Source: Mycobacterium colombiense
Lineage (GTDB): Bacteria > Actinomycetota > Actinomycetes > Mycobacteriales > Mycobacteriaceae
Direction of reading: 5' to 3'
Length of the DNA stretch: 64,000 bases
NCBI RefSeq assembly: GCF_001953985.1
Contig: NZ_MBEI01000061.1
Coordinates: forward strand, 117,037 to 181,036
Positions 9,668 to 18,748 of this stretch are shown here, in pieces. A program made the translations under genes and the position numbers. Within the stretch, counting starts at the first letter, position 1. Each line of letters starts with the position of its first letter. The notes under the pieces were generated by a model. That model was not told where the DNA came from. It saw only the letters and a program-made list of their open reading frames with translations, and did no database searches.

Positions 9668-11656
9668 ATGATTACTCGAGTTCTGGTCGCCAACCGGGGC
9701 GAGATCGCCCGGCGGGTGTTCGCCACCTGCCGCCGGCTCGGCCTGGGCACCGTCGCCGTCTACACCGATCCCGACTCCGGCGCGCCGCACGTCGCCGAGG
9801 CTGATGCCCGGGTGCGGCTGGACAAGACCAACGACTACCTCAACGCCGCGGCCATCATCGCGGCCGCCCGCGCCGCGGGCGCCGACGCGATACACCCGGG
9901 CTACGGATTCCTCTCGGAGAACGCCGAATTCGCCGCCGCCGTCCAGGACGCGGGGCTGACGTGGGTTGGCCCGCCGGTGGATGCGGTGCGCGCGATGGGC
10001 TCCAAGATCGAGTCCAAGAAGATGATGGCCGCGGCCGGCGTGCCCGTGCTCGATGAGCTCGACCCCGATACCGTCACCGAGGCGCAGCTGCCGGTGCTGG
10101 TCAAGGCCTCCGCCGGCGGCGGTGGCCGCGGCATGCGGGTGGTCCGCGAATTGTCAGCTCTAGCAGACGAAGTCGCCGCGGCGAGCCGCGAGGCGCAGTC
10201 CGCCTTCGGTGACCCGACCGTGTTCTGCGAACGCTATCTGCCCACCGGGCACCACATCGAGGTTCAGGTCATGGCCGACACCCACGGCACCGTGTGGGCG
10301 GTCGGTGAACGCGAATGCTCGATTCAGCGCCGCCACCAGAAGATCATCGAGGAGGCCCCCTCGCCGCTGGTGGAGCGCACACCCGGCATGCGCGCCAAGC
10401 TGTTCGACGCGGCAAGGCTGGCCGCGGAAGCCATCGGGTACACCGGAGCCGGGACGGTGGAGTTCCTGGCCGACGACGACGGCGAGTTCTACTTCCTGGA
10501 GATGAACACCCGGCTGCAGGTCGAACACCCCGTTACCGAGGAGACCACTGGGCTCGACCTCGTCGAACTGCAGCTCGCCGTCGCCGACGGCGAGCGTCTC
10601 GACGGGCAACCGCCCGCCGCCCAAGGACATTCGATCGAGGCGCGGCTGTACGCCGAGGACCCGGCCAAGAACTGGCAGCCGCAGGCCGGCCTGGTGCACG
10701 CGTTCGGTGTGCCGTCGGTCCGGACCGAGTTCAGCTCGCTGGGGCACCGGACCGGGATCCGGCTGGATTCCGGCATCGTCGACGGGTTTGCCGTGTCGAT
10801 CCACTACGACCCGATGCTGGCCAAGGTCATCTCCTACGCCCCGACGCGCCGGCAGGCGGCGCTGGTCCTCGCCGACGCGCTGGCCCGCGCCCGCGTGCAC
10901 GGGGTGCGCACCAACCGCGATCTGCTGGTGAACGTGCTGCGGCATCCGGCGTTCCTCGACGGTGCCACCGACACCGCGTTTTTCGATTCCCACGACCTGG
11001 CGCGGCTGGCGGCGCCGCTCGGCGACGCCGCGGTGGTGCGCCTGTCCGCCATCGCGGCCGCGCTCGCCGACGCCGCACACAACCGCGCCGTCGCCCCGGT
11101 GTTGGGTGCCGTTCCCAGCGGCTGGCGCAATCTGGCGTCGGGTCACCAGGTCAAGGACTATCGCGACGACCAGGGTGACGAGCATCGGGTTCAATACCGG
11201 TTCAGCAGAACCGGATTGGCACTCCCGGATGACCCCTCGGTGCACCTGGTGTCGGCCACCGCCGATGACGTCGTGCTGCGGGCCCACGGCGTCGACCACA
11301 GCTTCTCGGTGCGGCGCTACCGTACGGGCGATTCCGACGTCTACGTCGATTCCGCACGCGGACCCGTGCACCTGATTGCGCTGCCGCGTTTTCCCGAGCC
11401 CGGCTCGACCGTCGAAAAGGGCTCGCTGGTGGCACCCATGCCCGGCAGCGTCATCCGGCTCGGTGCCGCGATCGGCGACACCGTCACCGCCGGCCAGCCA
11501 CTGATCTGGTTGGAAGCCATGAAGATGGAACACACCATCGCCGCCCCGGTTGACGGGGTACTCGCCGAACTCAACGTCAAGACCGGTCAGCAAGTCGAAG
11601 TCGGCGCCGTGCTGGCAAGAGTGGAAGCGCCGCAATCAGAAGGGGATCAAGCATGA
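9668..11656 (+). CDS. accA2: Biotin-dependent acyl-CoA carboxylase alpha subunit AccA2
   Basis: 662 aa. Biotin carboxylase (residues 1-450; RVLVANRGEIARRV, ATP-grasp loop ASAGGGGRGMRVV, catalytic region EMNTRLQVEHPVTE), a linker domain, and a C-terminal biotinyl domain with EAMKMEH, the biotinylated Lys being residue 619. It carboxylates biotin with ATP and bicarbonate and passes CO2 to AccD2. The ATG at 9668 is taken as start because the protein then begins at the conserved biotin-carboxylase N-terminus. It overlaps fadE12 by 4 bp. Confidence 0.93.
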   Translation: MITRVLVANRGEIARRVFATCRRLGLGTVAVYTDPDSGAPHVAEADARVRLDKTNDYLNAAAIIAAARAAGADAIHPGYGFLSENAEFAAAVQDAGLTWVGPPVDAVRAMGSKIESKKMMAAAGVPVLDELDPDTVTEAQLPVLVKASAGGGGRGMRVVRELSALADEVAAASREAQSAFGDPTVFCERYLPTGHHIEVQVMADTHGTVWAVGERECSIQRRHQKIIEEAPSPLVERTPGMRAKLFDAARLAAEAIGYTGAGTVEFLADDDGEFYFLEMNTRLQVEHPVTEETTGLDLVELQLAVADGERLDGQPPAAQGHSIEARLYAEDPAKNWQPQAGLVHAFGVPSVRTEFSSLGHRTGIRLDSGIVDGFAVSIHYDPMLAKVISYAPTRRQAALVLADALARARVHGVRTNRDLLVNVLRHPAFLDGATDTAFFDSHDLARLAAPLGDAAVVRLSAIAAALADAAHNRAVAPVLGAVPSGWRNLASGHQVKDYRDDQGDEHRVQYRFSRTGLALPDDPSVHLVSATADDVVLRAHGVDHSFSVRRYRTGDSDVYVDSARGPVHLIALPRFPEPGSTVEKGSLVAPMPGSVIRLGAAIGDTVTAGQPLIWLEAMKMEHTIAAPVDGVLAELNVKTGQQVEVGAVLARVEAPQSEGDQA

Positions 11657-12819
11657 CCGACACCAGCTTCATCGAGAGCGAGGAGCGTCAGGCCCTACGC
11701 AAATCGGTGGCAGCGTGGGCAGCCAACTACGGCAGCGAGTACTACCTGCGCAAGGCCCGTGCCCACGAGCACACCGACGAACTGTGGTCCGAGGCAGGCA
11801 AACTCGGCTTCCTCGGGGTCAACCTGCCCGAGGAGTACGGCGGTGGCGGCGCCGGAATGTACGAGCTCTCGCTGGTCATGGAGGAGATGGCGGCCGCGGG
11901 TAGCGCGCTACTACTGATGGTGGTCTCGCCCGCCATCAACGGCACCATCATCAGCAAGTTCGGCACCGAGGAGCAGAAGAAGCGCTGGATCCCGGGCATC
12001 GCCGACGGCACGCTGACGATGGCGTTCGCCATCACCGAGCCCGACGCCGGCTCCAACTCGCACAAGATCACCACCACCGCCCGCCGCGACGGCAGCGACT
12101 GGATCCTCAAGGGCCAGAAGGTCTACATCTCCGGCATCGACCAGGCGCAGGCGGTGCTCGTGGTGGCCCGCACCGAAGAGGCCAAGACCGGCAAGCTGCG
12201 CCCCGCCCTGTTCGTGGTGCCCACCGACGCGCCCGGATTCACCTACACGCCAATCGAAATGGAACTGATCAGCCCCGAACGCCAGTTCCAGGTCTTCCTC
12301 GACGACGTTCGGCTGCCCAGCGACGCGCTGGTCGGCGCCGAAGACGCCGCCATCGCACAGCTTTTCGCCGGGCTCAACCCCGAACGCATCATGGGCGCGG
12401 CGAGCTCCGTTGGGATGGGACGGTTCGCCCTCAACAAGGCCGCCGACTACGTCAAGACCCGCCAGGTGTGGGGCACGCCGATCGGCGCGCACCAGGGCCT
12501 GTCACATCCGTTGGCGCAGTGCCACATCGAGGTCGAGCTGGCCAAGCTGATGCTGCAGAAGGCCGCCACCCTGTACGACTCGGGCAACGACATGGGCGCG
12601 GCCGAGGCCGCGAACATGGCGAAATACGCTGCGGCCGAGGCGGCCACGCGGTCGGTGGACCAGGCGGTGCAGTCGATGGGCGGCAACGGGCTGACCAAGG
12701 AGTACGGCGTGGCCGCGATGCTCACCTCGGCCCGGCTGGGCCGCATCGCCCCGGTCAGCCGCGAGATGGTGCTGAACTTCGTCGCGCAGACATCGCTGGG
12801 CCTGCCCCGAAGCTACTGA
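11653..12819 (+). CDS. fadE12: Acyl-CoA dehydrogenase FadE12
   Basis: 388 aa, ATGA-coupled to accA2. The acyl-CoA dehydrogenase fold is shown by MAFAITEPDAGSNSHKITTTA, LKGQKVYISG and the C-terminal QSMGGNGLTKEYGVAAMLTSARLGRI. It is the second dehydrogenase of the operon, so the pathway probably has two oxidation steps or handles two chain types. Ortholog of Rv0972c by order. Substrate cannot be told from sequence. Confidence 0.9.
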   Translation: MTDTSFIESEERQALRKSVAAWAANYGSEYYLRKARAHEHTDELWSEAGKLGFLGVNLPEEYGGGGAGMYELSLVMEEMAAAGSALLLMVVSPAINGTIISKFGTEEQKKRWIPGIADGTLTMAFAITEPDAGSNSHKITTTARRDGSDWILKGQKVYISGIDQAQAVLVVARTEEAKTGKLRPALFVVPTDAPGFTYTPIEMELISPERQFQVFLDDVRLPSDALVGAEDAAIAQLFAGLNPERIMGAASSVGMGRFALNKAADYVKTRQVWGTPIGAHQGLSHPLAQCHIEVELAKLMLQKAATLYDSGNDMGAAEAANMAKYAAAEAATRSVDQAVQSMGGNGLTKEYGVAAMLTSARLGRIAPVSREMVLNFVAQTSLGLPRSY

Positions 12820-12835
12820 TGACTGGGTCTTTCTC

Positions 12836-13636
12836 ATGACAAGGCTCGTCGAATACGCCGGACCCGCCGACACGGGCGGCCCGTACGCGCGGCTGACACT
12901 GAACTCACCGCACAACCGCAACGCCCTGTCCACCACGCTGGTCAACCAGTTGCACCAGGGCCTGCGCGACGCCTCGGCGGACCCGGCCGTGCGGGTGGTG
13001 GTGCTCGGCCACACCGGCGGCACCTTCTGCGCCGGTGCGGATTTGAGCGAGTCAGGCGGGGGCGGCCGAAGCGGGTCGCCACCGTCCGCATACGACATGG
13101 CCCTCGAGCGGGCCCGCGAGATGGCCGCCTTGATGCGGGCCATCGTCTCCTCGCCGCTGCCGGTGATCGCCGCGATCAATGGACACGTCCGTGCCGGAGG
13201 ATTCGGTCTGGTGGGTGCCTGCGATATCGCGATCGCCGGCCCGCGCAGCACCTTCGCGCTGACCGAGGCACGGATCGGCGTCGCCCCGGCGATCATCTCG
13301 TTGACGCTGCTGCCGAAACTGTCGGCGCGGGCGGCGGCGCGTTACTACCTGTCCGGCGAGACGTTCGACGCGGCCCGGGCGGCCGAGATCGGATTGATCA
13401 CCGAGGCCGCCGAGGACGTCGACGCCACGGTCGACAAACAGGTCTCCGACATCGGCCGTGGTTCGCCGCAGGGCCTCGCGGCCTCCAAGGCACTGACCAC
13501 GGCCGCGGTGCTGGACGGGTTCGACCGCGACGCCGAGCGGCTCGCCGAGGAGTCGGCCCGGCTGTTCGTGTCCGACGAAGCGCGCGAAGGCATGCTGGCG
13601 TTCCTGGAGAAGCGGCCGCCCAACTGGATGAGTTAG
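12836..13636 (+). CDS. echA7: Enoyl-CoA hydratase EchA7
   Basis: 266 aa crotonase-family protein, last gene of the operon, 16 bp after fadE12. The oxyanion hole segments are GTFCAGADLS and NGHVRAGGFGLVGACDIAIA; a helix carrying EARIGVAPAIISLTLLP follows. In the operon it would hydrate the carboxylated unsaturated product (compare 3-methylglutaconyl-CoA hydratase LiuC or AtuE). Ortholog of Rv0971c by position. After it, 133 bp hold no gene; in H37Rv the copper genes csoR-Rv0968-ctpV lie beyond this point. Confidence 0.88.
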   Translation: MTRLVEYAGPADTGGPYARLTLNSPHNRNALSTTLVNQLHQGLRDASADPAVRVVVLGHTGGTFCAGADLSESGGGGRSGSPPSAYDMALERAREMAALMRAIVSSPLPVIAAINGHVRAGGFGLVGACDIAIAGPRSTFALTEARIGVAPAIISLTLLPKLSARAAARYYLSGETFDAARAAEIGLITEAAEDVDATVDKQVSDIGRGSPQGLAASKALTTAAVLDGFDRDAERLAEESARLFVSDEAREGMLAFLEKRPPNWMS

Positions 13637-13769
13637 CCAGCCGAGAAGTTAGCCAGATGTCAAACAAAGGGCCCGGCCGGATGTCCGGCGGCGCGGCGCG
13701 GGCCGGCGCAAGGTTGCAGTTTAGCCAATCCTCTTGCAGCAAAACCTGGACGTCGTAGGCTCGTGGGTG

Positions 13770-14372
13770 ATGAGCAATTCAACGCAACGGGATGCGGAGG
13801 ATAAGCGCGGCGAGCCGTCGCGCGCGGCTGACACTGATCGCATCCAGATTGCGCAGTTGCTCGCCTATGCGGCCGAGCAGGGCCGCCTGCAGCTCAACGA
13901 TTACGAGGACCGCCTGACCAAGGCTTATGCGGCGACGACGTACGAGGAACTGGATCAGCTGCGGGCCGATCTGCCGGGGACGCCGATCAGTCCGCGCCGT
14001 GGCGGCAAGCCCAATCCGGCGCCGTCGACGCTACTGCTGGCATTGATGAGCGGCTTCGAGCGCCGCGGCCGATGGAACGTCCCGAAGAAGCTCACCACCT
14101 TCACCCTGTGGGGCAGCGGCGTGGTCGATCTGCGCTACGCCGACTTCACCTCGACCGAGGTCGACATTCATGCGATGTCGATTATGGGTGTGCAAAATAT
14201 TTTGCTGCCGCCCGAGGTCAACGTCGAGGTGCACGGCCGCGGCGTGATGGGCAACTTCGACCGCGCAGTCCTCGGGAAGGGCACGCCCGGGGCGCCGACC
14301 GTCCACATTCGCGGCTTCTCACTGTGGGGCGGGGTCGGCATCATCCGCAAGGCCCGTCGGCCACGCGGCTAG
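13770..14372 (+). CDS. DUF1707 / LiaF-like C-terminal domain protein
   Basis: 200 aa. Start taken at ATG 13770, which gives MSNSTQRDAED; it matches the length I recall for Rv0966c. The N-terminal DUF1707 domain is RIQIAQLLAYAAEQGRLQLNDYEDRL with the downstream YAATTYEELDQLRADLP. The C-terminal domain (about 110-195; beta-rich, TLWGSGVVDLR, SIMGVQNILLP, GFSLWGGVGI) resembles the cell-wall-stress LiaF/DUF2154 fold. No membrane segment is evident. Function unknown; a role in sensing the envelope is an inference from the C-terminal domain. Confidence 0.8.
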   Translation: MSNSTQRDAEDKRGEPSRAADTDRIQIAQLLAYAAEQGRLQLNDYEDRLTKAYAATTYEELDQLRADLPGTPISPRRGGKPNPAPSTLLLALMSGFERRGRWNVPKKLTTFTLWGSGVVDLRYADFTSTEVDIHAMSIMGVQNILLPPEVNVEVHGRGVMGNFDRAVLGKGTPGAPTVHIRGFSLWGGVGIIRKARRPRG

Positions 14373-14381
14373 CAGAACGTT

Positions 14382-15230
14382 TTAGTCAGGCACGTAATCG
14401 AACGTGTCGGGGTTGGGGCCGTTGCGTCCCGACTCACCCTTGTTCAGCCCGGAGATCGTGTCCATGTCGGAGTCGTCCAACTCGAAGTCGAACAGCTCGA
14501 AATTTTCTTTGACCCGTTCCGGCGTCACTGATTTCGGGAAGACGATGTCGCCGCGCTGAATGTGCCACCGCAACACCGCCTGCGCGGCGGTTTTACCGCG
14601 GCCCTCGGCGACGCGGTTGATCACCGGGTCGTCGAGCACCTTGCCCTGCGCGATGGGCGCCCACGCCTCGGTGGCGATGCCGTGCTCGCGCCCATAGGCC
14701 CGGACTTCGTCGTTGCCAAAATAGGGATGCACCTCGATCTGGTTGACCGACGGGACGGTGTCGGTCTCGTTGGCGAGCCGATCCAGATGTGCGACTTGGA
14801 AATTCGACACACCAATGCTGCGGGCGCGTCCGTCGCGCGCGAACTCCTCGAACACTTTCCACGTCGAGACGAAGTCGCCGTTGTAGAGGGTGGGCAGCGG
14901 CCAGTGGATGAGGAACAAATCGACGTAGTCGGAATCCAGCTTCTTCAGCGTCTCGTCGAAGGCGCGACGCGCATCGTCAGGCTTGTGAAATCCGTTGTTG
15001 AGCTTGCTGGTGACGAAGACATCGCCGCGGTCCAGACCCGCGTCGCGAATGCCTTGCGCGACTTCCTTTTCATTGCCATACATTTCGGCCGTGTCGATGT
15101 GGCGGTATCCGATCTCGAGCGCCGTCTTCACCGCCGCCGCGGTCTCGTCGGGCTTGATCTGGAACACCCCGAAACCCAGCTGCGGAATGCTGACCCCGTC
15201 ATTGAGTTTGATCGTTGGAACCTGGCTCAT
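14382..15230 (-). CDS. Aldo/keto reductase (AKR5-like, 2,5-diketogluconate reductase type)
   Basis: 282 aa with a GGAGGAG site just before ATG 15230. An NADPH-dependent aldo/keto reductase with tetrad D46, Y51 (HIDTAEMYGNE), K76 (FVTSKLNN) and H109 (LIHWPLP); the cofactor loop SVTPERVKENFELFDFEL is near the C-terminus. It likely reduces carbonyls such as methylglyoxal or ketoaldonates; the substrate is not predictable. I do not place an ortholog at this spot in H37Rv. It converges on the DUF1707 gene with 9 bp between the stops. Confidence 0.85.
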   Translation of the reverse strand: MSQVPTIKLNDGVSIPQLGFGVFQIKPDETAAAVKTALEIGYRHIDTAEMYGNEKEVAQGIRDAGLDRGDVFVTSKLNNGFHKPDDARRAFDETLKKLDSDYVDLFLIHWPLPTLYNGDFVSTWKVFEEFARDGRARSIGVSNFQVAHLDRLANETDTVPSVNQIEVHPYFGNDEVRAYGREHGIATEAWAPIAQGKVLDDPVINRVAEGRGKTAAQAVLRWHIQRGDIVFPKSVTPERVKENFELFDFELDDSDMDTISGLNKGESGRNGPNPDTFDYVPD

Positions 15231-15308
15231 ACGTCTCCTCCTTCTCCAAGTGCCTGTACCCAGTCCAAGGCACACCTATCCCGAGACCGGGGTCTGCCAA
15301 GCCGGCGG

Positions 15309-17288
15309 TCAGCGACGGCGAGACCGCAGGTAGTCGCCCACCACGGCCGCTCCCAATCCGTCGAGATCGGGCACCACGACCCGTCCCTCGACCCGCCGGG
15401 CGACCTGGTCGATGAACCGGGCCAGGCCCGGGTCGCTGCCCAGCCGGAAAATCGTGATCTGGGCACCCAGCCGCGCCATCTCGTCGAAGCCGCGCACGGT
15501 GTGGGCGACGGTCCGCGGATGCGGCGGATAGTCGAAGAACACGGTCGTGCCGTCGCCGTCGAAGTCCTCCAGGTGCGCGGTCGGCTCACCGTCGGTCACC
15601 ACCAGCACCACAGGCTGTGCGTTGGGATGCCGGCGCAGATGGCGACCGGCCAGTGCGAGCGCGTGATGCAGGTTGGTGCCCTGCTCGTAGACGCCCTCGA
15701 GGCCGGTGAGCTCGGCGGCGGTCACCGTCCGGGCGTACCGGCCAAAGGCGATGATCTGCAAGGCATCCGAACGAAAGCGCGTGCACACCAGGTGGTTCAG
15801 CGCCAGCGCCGTCTGCTTCATCGGCAGCCAACGATTCTCCATCACCATGGAGAACGAGGTATCGACCAGCAGCGCGACCGCGGCCTGCGTACGCGTCTCG
15901 GTCTCGGAGACCTCGACGTCGTCGACGGTGATCTTCAACCGCCCGTCGGGGCCGTCCAGGGTGGCGGTTCCCGATTGCCGCAGAACGGCATTGGTCAACG
16001 TGCGGGAGATGTTCCACGGCTCGGTGTCGCCGAACTGCCAGGGCCGGGTGGCACCGGTGAGTTCGCCGGCCGCCCCCGCACGCCGATGGTCGCGCTCACC
16101 GCGGCGACCGGAAAGTTGTTGTGCCACATCGCGTAGCGCCGTCTCGCCGAGTCGGCGCATGGCCTTCGGCGACAGCCGCCACTGGCCGTCGGAGCCGCGA
16201 TCCAAGAACCCCTGATTGACCAGCGCGCGTTCCAATTCGGCGAGCGTGCGGGCGTCGACGGCGGCCTCGTCACCGAGCTGGCGCGCCAGCGCGTCCAGGT
16301 CGACGTCGTCCATCGTGGCGCCCGGATAGCTCTGCGAGAGCTGCTCGGCCAGTTGCTCCAGCTCGGCGATGTCGGACAGCGCCTGGGTGCCCTCCCCCAT
16401 CCCGAACGGGTTGTCACCGGAGAACTGCTCGGAGCCGCTCCAGTCCTCCCCCGGCCGCGCCGCCTGCAGGTGCGCGTCGAGGCGGTTCAGCGCCTGCATC
16501 AGCGACGGCGAGCCAAAAGCCTGCTGCGCCAAGGCATCCAGCTCCGCGCGCTGCTCGGCGCTCAGGCTGTTGCGGAAACGCTGCGCGGCGGCGGCGCGCT
16601 TGGCCAGGGAGTCCAGCAACTCATCGACGTTTTGCGGGTTCTCCGGGAAGAACTCGCCGTGCTTGTCCATGAAGTCTTCGAAGTCTTGCTGGGTGTCCTC
16701 GCCGCGAGCGTGCTTGTCCAGCAGGTCGTTGAGGTCGTTGACCATGTCGTTGACCCGCTGGCGATCCTCGTCGGTCGCGCCTTCCAGCGCCTGCTTCATG
16801 CCGGCGAAGCGTTGGTCGAGCATCTCGCGGCCGAGCAGATCCTTGATCTGGTCGTACTTTTGGCGCGCCTCGCCGCTGCGCCAGTTGTAGTCGGAGAGCT
16901 CCTGGACGGCCTTGGCCGGTGACGACGGCAACGCGTCCAGTTGCAGTTCGCCGAACCGGGCGTCGTCGTCGAGCGCGCGCGCCAGCTCCTTGCGTTCGGC
17001 GAGCACGGCCTCGTCCAGGAGTTTCTTGATCTCCTGCAGGGTTCCGTCTAAGTTGTTGCGCCGCAACAAATCCCGTCGCCGCCGATTGGCTTCGGCGGCC
17101 AGCCGGTCGGCACCGGGCATGTTCTTGGTGCCGCGGCGCAGCAGCTCGGACAGCGCACGGCGCGGCGACGTGCCGGCCATGACATCCTGGCCGATCTGTT
17201 CGAGCGCCTCGCGCAGATCCACCGGCGGGGCCAGCGGGTCGGGCCCGCCGGTGTACGCCGAGTAGCGCGAGGAATGCCCTTTAGCCAT
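15309..17288 (-). CDS. VWA-domain protein partnered with MoxR-type ATPase (Rv0959-like)
   Basis: 659 aa. The long N-terminal helical region (1-430) is charged and may be coiled coil in parts. The C-terminal von Willebrand A domain (about 450-650) has a MIDAS motif DTSFS (LLVDTSFSMV) and a later TDGEPT. Such VWA proteins act with the MoxR/ChlI AAA+ ATPase encoded just upstream; the two genes overlap by 8 bp. The pair resembles the ChlI-ChlD magnesium chelatase arrangement but is more likely a chaperone or metal-insertion machine whose client is unknown. Confidence 0.85.
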   Translation of the reverse strand: MAKGHSSRYSAYTGGPDPLAPPVDLREALEQIGQDVMAGTSPRRALSELLRRGTKNMPGADRLAAEANRRRRDLLRRNNLDGTLQEIKKLLDEAVLAERKELARALDDDARFGELQLDALPSSPAKAVQELSDYNWRSGEARQKYDQIKDLLGREMLDQRFAGMKQALEGATDEDRQRVNDMVNDLNDLLDKHARGEDTQQDFEDFMDKHGEFFPENPQNVDELLDSLAKRAAAAQRFRNSLSAEQRAELDALAQQAFGSPSLMQALNRLDAHLQAARPGEDWSGSEQFSGDNPFGMGEGTQALSDIAELEQLAEQLSQSYPGATMDDVDLDALARQLGDEAAVDARTLAELERALVNQGFLDRGSDGQWRLSPKAMRRLGETALRDVAQQLSGRRGERDHRRAGAAGELTGATRPWQFGDTEPWNISRTLTNAVLRQSGTATLDGPDGRLKITVDDVEVSETETRTQAAVALLVDTSFSMVMENRWLPMKQTALALNHLVCTRFRSDALQIIAFGRYARTVTAAELTGLEGVYEQGTNLHHALALAGRHLRRHPNAQPVVLVVTDGEPTAHLEDFDGDGTTVFFDYPPHPRTVAHTVRGFDEMARLGAQITIFRLGSDPGLARFIDQVARRVEGRVVVPDLDGLGAAVVGDYLRSRRR

Positions 17289-18666
17289 AGACGGTTTGAC
17301 CCTCCCCGGATACCTTGTCGATGCGCTTGGCCAGATACAGAGCCTCGAGCGCCAGTTCCAGGGCCGCGGCGCGTTCGCCTTCCGACTGCGCCCCGACCTT
17401 GGCCGCGATCTTGTCCACCACGGGCAGGTTCGGGACCGCGGCCAGCACGTCCTTGGCCGACACCCGCTCCCCCGTCGTCACGGCCGAACCGCCCTCGACC
17501 GCGCTCACCAGCGAACCGACGTCGATGCCGCCCAGCACCCGCGACGCGGTGTCGGCGGTCGCGCGGCGCAGCAGGTGTTCGAGCACGGCCTGCTCGCGGC
17601 CCTCCTCGCCGGACTCGAATTCCAGCTTGCCGCGCAGGACGTCGATCACCGTGCCCAGGTCGACCACCCGGGCCACCGGATCGGTCTCCCCCAGCACCGC
17701 ACCGCGATGCCGCGCGGCGGCGGCGACGGTCTCGGCGGCTGCGATCGCGAACCGTGCCGACACCCCGGAGCGTTGATCGACGGAGTTGGACTCCCGCAGG
17801 TAGCGGGCGAACCGCGCGATGACCTGCATCAGGTAATCGGGAACCTGGGCCGACAGGTGCGCTTCCTGCGCGATCACGCCGACTTCCGCGTCGAGCTCCA
17901 GCGGGTAGTGGGTCCGGATCTCCGCGCCGAAACGGTCTTTGATCGGGGTGATGATGCGGCCCCTGTTGGTGTAGTCCTCGGGGTTGGCGCTGGCGACCAC
18001 CAACACGTCCAGCGGCAGGCGCAGCGTGTAACCGCGGACCTGAATATCGCGTTCCTCCATCACGTTGAGCATCGACACCTGGATGCGCTCGGCAAGGTCG
18101 GGCAGTTCGTTGACCGCGACGATGCCGCGGTGCGCGCGCGGGATCAGGCCGTAGGCGATGGTCTCCGGGTCTCCCAGGCTTCGGCCCTCGGCGACCTTGA
18201 TCGGGTCGATGTCGCCGACCAGGTCGGCGACGCTGGTGTCCGGGGTGGCGAGCTTCTCGGTGTAGCGCTCGCTGCGGTGCTTCCATTCGATCGGCAGGTC
18301 GTCGCCCAGGGTGGCGGCCTTGCGGATGGACTCCGGCGTGATCGGCGAGAAGGGGTGCTCACCCAGTTCGGCCCCGGCGATCACCGGCGTCCACTCGTCG
18401 AGCAATCCGGTCAGCGCGCGCAGCAGCCTGGTCTTGCCCTGGCCGCGTTCACCGAGCAGAACGAAGTCGTGGCCCGCGATCAGCGCGCGCTCCAGCTGGG
18501 GCAAGACGGTGTCGTCGAATCCCAGAATGCCCGGCCAGATGTCATCGCCCTCGGCCAGTGCGGTGAGCAGATTTTCGCGTATTTCCTGCTTGACTCCCCG
18601 TTCACGATGACCGGCGGCACGCAGTTCGCCGACTGTGCGGGGCAGGTTGCTCGGTGACGTCACCAC
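17281..18666 (-). CDS. MoxR/ChlI-type AAA+ ATPase (Rv0958-like)
   Basis: 461 aa. Walker A is GERGQGKT (72-79); Walker B and sensor segments lie in GIVAVNELPDL and VLVVASANPEDY. These, with the KDRFGAEIRTHYPLE segment, are the signature of MoxR/magnesium-chelatase subunit I ATPases. It probably remodels a protein or inserts a metal cofactor with the VWA partner downstream. The 82 bp between its start and purH show no gene. Confidence 0.88.
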   Translation of the reverse strand: MVTSPSNLPRTVGELRAAGHRERGVKQEIRENLLTALAEGDDIWPGILGFDDTVLPQLERALIAGHDFVLLGERGQGKTRLLRALTGLLDEWTPVIAGAELGEHPFSPITPESIRKAATLGDDLPIEWKHRSERYTEKLATPDTSVADLVGDIDPIKVAEGRSLGDPETIAYGLIPRAHRGIVAVNELPDLAERIQVSMLNVMEERDIQVRGYTLRLPLDVLVVASANPEDYTNRGRIITPIKDRFGAEIRTHYPLELDAEVGVIAQEAHLSAQVPDYLMQVIARFARYLRESNSVDQRSGVSARFAIAAAETVAAAARHRGAVLGETDPVARVVDLGTVIDVLRGKLEFESGEEGREQAVLEHLLRRATADTASRVLGGIDVGSLVSAVEGGSAVTTGERVSAKDVLAAVPNLPVVDKIAAKVGAQSEGERAAALELALEALYLAKRIDKVSGEGQTVYG

Positions 18667-18748
18667 TCCACGCTACGACGCGCGCTCAGACGAGTCATGC
18701 CAAGGGCGTTCAATACACGCTTATTGACACCCGCGTCGCACACCGTGG

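Noticed and set aside
14562..16136. 524-aa frame antisense to the AKR and VWA genes
   Set aside because: It crosses two well-supported genes and has no recognisable motif.
17296..18657. 453-aa frame antisense to the MoxR-type ATPase
   Set aside because: Complement shadow of a gene with intact Walker motifs.
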